NCBI RefSeq assembly: GCF_008831285.2
Contig: NC_045143.1
Coordinates: 15,277,151-15,341,150 of the forward strand
Reading direction: 5' to 3'
Length of the DNA: 64,000 nucleotides
Origin: Nymphaea colorata
Taxonomy: Eukaryota; Streptophyta; Magnoliopsida; Nymphaeales; Nymphaeaceae
The notes under the pieces are model-generated. The model worked only from the letters and a program-made list of their open reading frames with translations. It was not told the origin of the DNA and did not search any database. This document shows positions 58,901 to 64,000 of this stretch, piece by piece. Numbering within the stretch: position 1 is the first letter of the stretch; the number at the start of each line of letters is the position of its first letter. A program made the translations under genes and the position numbers.

Positions 58901-61900
58901 GTTTCTGGATGTTGGTGGCCCCTTGAACCTGGATCTGGAAACAAGAGCAGACAAAATCTTTCGAGCATGGTGTAGGATTTTCTAGTTGCTGCTTGTTTAA
59001 TTCCACATTGTAATTAATTTTTATTTCGACAAACTTATTGTATAGATAGTTGGTCTCTTTTTATTATTTTCCAGACTTTTTTATTAGCTTAACTTAACAA
59101 AAGTGCATTTTCTTTTTGTGTTTGAGTAAATTATTTACTCAACTTATCGCCATTCTCCCATTTTATGAGAATTCATCCTGATTCATTTCTCTATTTGAAC
59201 AGGATAACTGGTTTATACTTTGGTGCATGGTTCAAAGTTCAAGCTTATTTTCTTACAATCATGTTTTCAAAGGAGTTGCATTGAATCTTATTTATTTTTA
59301 TTAAATTTATTTTTTGTATTGTTTACAATATTGATAGTCATAGACTCATCTTTTTCATTGAGAAAAACTTATGTTTTCCATTAGTTCCAACAGTTAATAT
59401 GTTAGTTTACTGGCTTCTATTTCCTAGACCGCCTAAAGCACCTAATCTTGCCTAAACTCTACAGTCAACCTACCAAGGCCCAAAAGAAAAATTAAGGCCT
59501 TCATAGCGAAGAAAAATGGCTTAGAATTCAGTATGTTAATGCCCTGAAATTGCCAATGGACTTCAAACAAAGATTAACAGCATTCACATGAATCCATGAA
59601 TGTGAAACAAGGGTCATTAAAACTCAAGTTCTAGTGCTACCATCAAAGACATATCTGCACAAGCTAAAAGAAACCACTCCAATGTAGCCAAATAAATAGA
59701 CCTGGGGCAAAATAAAGAACAAGACATTTATTGTAGCTAAAAGGAGCTAGAAATCATGAATTGCAGTTAGACTTTTTCATTTGTCTGTATATTGCAGGGA
59801 GATCAAGACATACCATCAAATGGATATTGGTAAAGAACAGCTCCCAAGCCATCCACGATTGTCTTAAAATTCAGCTCACTAACAGTTGAATTGAGAGCAT
59901 CATCAAAGAAGTTCTTCAGTGCAGGCACTATTGGGGAAACATCTACTTCAGGAGACAAGAAGTCTAAAGCGTAATAGTCACGGGCCATAGCTTCATAATC
60001 CCGATTAACCATATGGACAACATGGCCAATAATAGCAAATCTTGCTTCTTCTGGGGTCTCGCTCATCATCCCAAAATCAAGGAAAGCAAGTTTCCCTTCA
60101 GGTGTTGCCAAAAGATTACCAGGATGAGGATCTGCATGAAAATATCCAAATTCAAGTAACTGCCTGAGACTGCATTGTATGCCAGTATTCACCAAATTCA
60201 AAAGCTTCATCCCTTGCCGTTCAATTTCTTCTTGCTCGTTTAATTTGACTCCGTCCACCCAATCCATTGTCAGCACTTTTGCACTGGTGTAGTCCCAGAA
60301 AACATCTGGCACAAGTATGTCCTCCTTATCTGCATATAACTTTTTGAATCTACGTGCATTTTGTCCTTCCTGTTCAACAGAGCTGCTTTATCTTAGACTA
60401 ACATGTCCACTTAATTAGGATAAAATAACTACTTTCAGTGAAGATGACTATCAGATTCTGCAAATATTGTAGGAGGTTCATCTTAACTTTTTTTTTGCCA
60501 CATATGGACTACCATCTCCTATAGAAGATAGCAAAATCTAGAACAAGACAAAGGAACGATTGCTTGATGATCACATCTACCTGCACATAGTTAAGCTCCT
60601 GATAAACTCTTCTTGCAAACTCATCAATAAGTGCAACAACATCACTGGTGATAATGTCCACGTATTTGTTTATAAGAAAGCCCAGGTTTCTCAGCAGGTA
60701 GAAGTCAAGTCCTACTGCTTCCTCGATATTGGGTCTTTGCACCTTGACAGCAACAGTTTGTCCGGAATATCTAAGTTGAGCTTTGTAAACTTGACCCAAA
60801 CTCGCGGCAGCAATTGGAGACGGAGAGATGAGTGAGAAGATGGACTCGAGAGGGAGACCCAACTCTCTCTCGATACAGGAAAATGCATCAGCATCAGGAA
60901 AAGTTGGCAAAGCGTCCTGCACAGTCATCCAAAGACATTTTGTAAATGACAAGCTCTCAACACATAGGAGCATGATTGACTTCTTTCAGCAGGATATTCC
61001 TCTAAGAACAACAATAATAGAAGAAATATTCATCTCTACCGCTGGCGCAACAAGTAAAGAGCCCTGAGTTCAATGAACTGATTAGGATACTCCAATATTT
61101 TCAATACAAGGGCAGTCACCATTATCGTCAGATGCATACTAAAAATGGCACAACAACGGAAATTACGAAACAAGGTGGCACCTCCACCCGAGAACAGGCG
61201 AGCGTTTCATGCAGGATATACGCGAAGAACTTAAAACCATTGAGACACAACGGACCGGTGACTGTTCAACCTTCCGTTCAGAAATAGGAACACTCTCCGC
61301 AGGCAAAGCTTCTCAGTGGACGAGCAAAAGAAGCAGATCGTTACTATGGCAAGACGACCAGATTACTGGAGAACTACCTTTGCTTTCTCTTTTCTTTGTC
61401 TTGCACGAAGCAATATGTAGAAACTTATGTACTAGTTGATGACTTTGGTAGTGGCGGCTGCTCGGCCATTTAGAAGAAGCGCAATCGAACAAGCACCAGC
61501 ACAGCTGTGCTAATTGAGGGCAAGCAGGGAAGACATACCTGAAGCTGCGAGAGCTCCTCGATATACTCGGGCGGGCAAAGATCGGGTCTGGTCGATAGAC
61601 CCTGACCCACTTTGACAAATGTTGGGCCCAACCGGGTGAGGATTCCCCTCAGCTCTGCCGCCCTAAACCGCTTGTTTTCCTCCAGCCGGCCGCTCCTCTG
61701 GTCCACTACAAGCTTGAGAGCGAAAGAACCCACTGCCACGAAGATCTGTACGGTTCTCTGCACAACCTACAAACGCAAAATGGAAAGGGGTCCAACCGTA
61801 TTACTTTATATGTTGCAAAGATGTGGAAGAAAAGAAAAAACTCTTGGCTAGTGATGGAATTGGGGAAGAGATTCGAGAACAGAGAAAAGGCCCTAACGAC

Positions 61901-62304
61901 GGCGCGTAACCGACCTTGAGCGGACGGGCTCCATAATTCTGAGCTAACAGGTCGGGACTGTAAACTGTGGCGTTTGCGGCGCGGGCCATTGCCCTGGCTT
62001 CCGCCTGAAGATCTTCCTGCATTGGACCCTTGTTCTTGCCCTTCGCGACAGCAAAACGGTCGCCTTTCCCTCTTCCCATAACGCTAACCCCATCTCCGCT
62101 TCCGGATTCCGACGAAGAAGCCACTCCGCCTCTCGGCAAGATTGGTGCAGGGCTAGCTTCCACAAGAGCAGCCGCAGCGGCACCGGCCTTCCGCTTCTGT
62201 CTGCGTCGTTGGAAGCCATGGAGACGCACCACCCTGTTATCTTGATTAAGGAGGAGGCGAAGGGAGGAACCAAGAGAGGGACACAGAGACGCAGCCGCAG
62301 CCAT
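54119..62304 (-). CDS. ABC1K3: ABC1-family atypical kinase, plastoglobule ABC1K3-like
   Basis: Seven exons: 62304-61915, 61766-61539, 60916-60581, 60369-59814, 57474-57288, 57174-56808 and 54244-54119. They join in frame to 2190 nt (729 residues plus TGA). ATG 62304 was chosen over an upstream in-frame ATG because it opens an Ala/Arg-rich plastid-transit-like N-terminus. The ABC1 kinase hallmarks are present: [12 protein letters not shown] (about 182-193), the Ala-rich loop AAASLGQVY (243-250), the putative nucleotide-binding Lys in VAVKVQ (264), [19 protein letters not shown] (396-403) and DFG (416-418). The tail ends with the conserved [13 protein letters not shown]. By sequence it matches the ABC1K3 (At1g79600) clade, which acts with ABC1K1 at plastoglobules on prenylquinone and tocopherol metabolism; this is family knowledge. 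Length is close to the family norm and I see no lesion. Intron 5 has a GC donor. The last exon follows a 2.56-kb intron. Confidence 0.92.
54833..55763. mobile_element. hAT-like element, CTATGTCACA family, member C
   Basis: The left end is CTATGTCACATGGGTGCG. The right end, in reverse complement, is CTATGTCACACGGGTCCC. The flanks ctgactct (54825-54832) and atgactct (55764-55771) match at 7 of 8 bases. It is 931 bp, longer than members A and B. The sub-terminal zones hold GGTACGGGTAC-type repeats. The right half is GC-rich and, on the minus strand, looks like the start of a gene: a frame from 55684 ending GGARRQPG at AGCCAG, then GTAAGTTTC, a perfect splice donor (near 55461). It also holds a 42-bp tandem duplication. 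Confidence 0.8.
55560..55643. repeat. 42-bp tandem duplication inside element C
   Basis: gagctgaagagcccgacctt and gagctgaagagctcgacctt start two adjacent 42-bp units, identical apart from one base. The period is a multiple of three, so the minus-strand frame repeats [13 protein letters not shown] twice. Confidence 0.9.
55904..56018. mobile_element. Fragment of CTATGTCACA family (one end) plus (TA)n
   Basis: In reverse complement the end reads CTCTGTCACATATGTGGGGT, followed by gcaggtacaggtgc, as at other family ends. A (TA)n tract lies at the inner side. The opposite end is not found. Confidence 0.6.
57175..57287 (-). other. ABC1K3 intron 5 with GC-AG boundaries
   Basis: The exon ends AAATTCAG and the intron starts GCAAGT, the usual GC-donor context; it ends TTTTTTTTGCAG. 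Only this boundary joins the split Arg codon (AG+G) to give [14 protein letters not shown] in frame. A GT two codons later would destroy the frame. Confidence 0.85.
57475..59813 (-). other. ABC1K3 intron 4
   Basis: A 2.34-kb phase-1 intron (G then TT of a Val codon). The part from about 58100 to 59250 is T-rich on the plus strand and differs in texture from its surroundings. It may be an inserted retroelement piece, but I found neither ends nor coding sequence. Confidence 0.6.
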
Positions 62305-64000
62305 CTTCTTCGCTTCCCTGTGGCAACCGTGCCAAAGGTGCGCCTCCTGCCCGGTATCAGAACAGTAAAAATCCGGTTTATTTGACGTTTCCCAGTTTCC
62401 TCGCTTTACGGTTTTTCGAGGGTTGAGTTGTGCCACGTGTCATGCGTGCGAGAAAGCCATTGGCGCGAAGCAACGTCTTCTGCGTGGTTTCGGTGAGATC
62501 TTTGTTTGGGGACCTTTGATTGCTCTTGCTGCCTTTCTTTTATGATTGAGTGAAAGCTTATCTCATTGCTTTGTTGTCACTTTCAAAAGGTGTGCTCAAA
62601 TTTGCCTTTAGCGTGTTGCACCAAGGTGCACTTTTTAGGACTTGGGAATGCAGAAAGTGGACTTGCTTTGGTTGTTTTTATAAAAATAGAAGAAAAAAGT
62701 GTGCTCCAATTTGAGTTAAAAATGGAAAGAGTTGGATAAAACCAAATAGAAATTTTTTCGTTAATTCGATTACTTTTTGAGAGGAGAAATGTTATAGGAA
62801 AAAAATTTACTTTATTCGCTTTCTCCTTATTTTCAAATTAAATGTGGGAATGAGATATCTTTTCCAGCTACAAATTCTGAGATCATCTTTTCCAGCTACA
62901 AATTCAAGTAGTAGAAAAGTTAGTTTTCTTGGAAGAAAGGTCTCAAGTCGTTGAAAATGCTTATCAACTTTTATGAATTTTAAAATAACATATATTTTAG
63001 TTTGAGAATTTTTTTACATGCTATGCTATGTATTTATTAGTGCCCCATAGCCCTATAGTCAAAAATTTCTATCTCTGCCACTGCTCCTATCCGTTATCAT
63101 GGGAAAAGTCAGGATCTTTCAAATATCGCAGCAGCCTTAGGCAGTTTTCAATTATACGTTTTCAAGTAGCTACCTGACATTTCAGATATTTGTTCATGAT
63201 TTATTCTGGGCATAACTGCTCCAATTTCCAATGAAGGATGTTGAGAGGTAGGCTCCCCACCATTTATTGAGAACGAATCATATGTACATGATAAAAAAAG
63301 ATGTACAAGAGTGACAAGGATGCTAAGCATCAATAGTCAGAGCTGCTAACACAACAACCCCTCACAAGTGAAACAAAAACCAGGCAAAAACAGCCTCTAC
63401 CAAAGAAACAAAATTGAGCATATACGATGATCAACTAGTAGAGTGCTCCAATTTACTAAATACAAACACAAATTGCAATTAGTAAGAAAGTTAAACATCC
63501 AGTAGTAATGTTTTCAGAGCGAGAAAGTTGAAGCTATTTACACTGTTGCCTATTCTTATGTGCATAGTGACATACAGAACATTTTATAGCAAATGTACAG
63601 CTCCATCAAATTGGGTTGAGTTTGCCAAGTTACTGCAGTAGACTCCATATGTTAGAATGCCAATTCCTTTCGAGAACTCTCTTACGGCCATCACATTGAA
63701 ACGAATGAAGTTGTCTCTACTTCTAATCCTATTCATGCACAGTTACTCTGGCAGACTAGAGGCCATGTGATATATAAACAGCAAAAATCTTGTCAACCAT
63801 ACAGCTATGTACTACAGCATTTTGCGATCATTAACCTATTAAAGTTACAGTTGATCAGAATCTTGAATTCCTTATATTCTTGATCTTGCAAGGTAACGCA
63901 AAAAAACATAGCACACTGTTAAAGTATGCGAATGCAATTGACACCCATGTACATTTGACAGTTGATATTTATGAGTGATGAAAAATTCCATTTTTCAGGT
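62305..64000. other. ABC1K3 upstream region and unassigned flank
   Basis: 62305-62520 is the likely 5' leader and promoter of ABC1K3. It is GC-richer than the surroundings and I see no clear TATA box. Beyond it no gene is recognised. A short duplication (atcttttccagctacaaattc) occurs near 62857 and 62885. The 61-codon frame at 63148-63333 (-) matches nothing I know. Confidence 0.45.

Overview
This is nuclear DNA from a flowering plant. It is AT-rich and repeat-dense, with GT-AG spliceosomal introns, plant-type mobile elements, and exons of genes conserved across land plants. I cannot resolve the species. I recognise one apparently complete gene. The rest is mobile elements, tandem and inverted repeats, and intron-bearing pieces of other conserved genes, several with clear disabling mutations.

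Layout. At 1-7.9 kb there is no certain gene; this stretch holds a hAT-like element (2.6-3.95 kb), a (TA)n tract and a ~250-bp GATCG-rich tandem array (5.1-6.15 kb). At 8.05-9.82 kb are four consecutive callose synthase exons (+). At 11.0-12.6 kb are the first and last exons of a plastid RRM-type gene (-), with the RRM core missing. At 13.98-16.06 kb are five exons of a VPS51/UNHINGED-like gene (+), with stops and a frameshift. The last three of those exons are repeated as a direct duplicate at 24.1-25.96 kb. Between the copies lie two PPR exons (17.7 and 22.56 kb), separated by a 3.0-kb solo LTR with a perfect 5-bp target duplication.

At 27.7-29.3 kb is a decayed endogenous pararetrovirus fragment (-): movement protein-like ORF, tRNA-Met primer-binding site and dUTPase-like region. 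It is followed by a ~900-bp near-palindrome of an ATAGTGTTAT repeat. A ~0.5-kb inverted duplication of a second PPR gene comes next (30.29-30.78 and 32.63-33.15 kb) and encloses a ~155-170-bp tandem satellite. On the minus strand then come two NOMO-like exons (38.70 and 40.45 kb), two OSCA/CSC1-like exons (41.7 and 42.6-42.9 kb) and two GH1 beta-glucosidase exons (46.1 and 48.7 kb). A TTA-flanked DNA transposon (49.35-50.15 kb) and a Ty1/copia remnant (50.9-52.05 kb) follow.

From 54.1 to 62.3 kb (-) is a seven-exon ABC1-type atypical kinase gene, best matched to plastoglobule ABC1K3. Its 729-residue reading frame is open throughout. Intron 5 uses a GC donor and intron 6 carries a 931-bp TIR element.

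The recognised fragments belong to unrelated host genes and are not a pathway. The shared theme is DNA-level duplication and decay of gene pieces around transposons, with ABC1K3 as the only gene I would call functional. A family of elements with CTATGTCACA termini and 8-bp target duplications recurs at 8.6, 21.3, 24.0, 54.8 and 56.0 kb.
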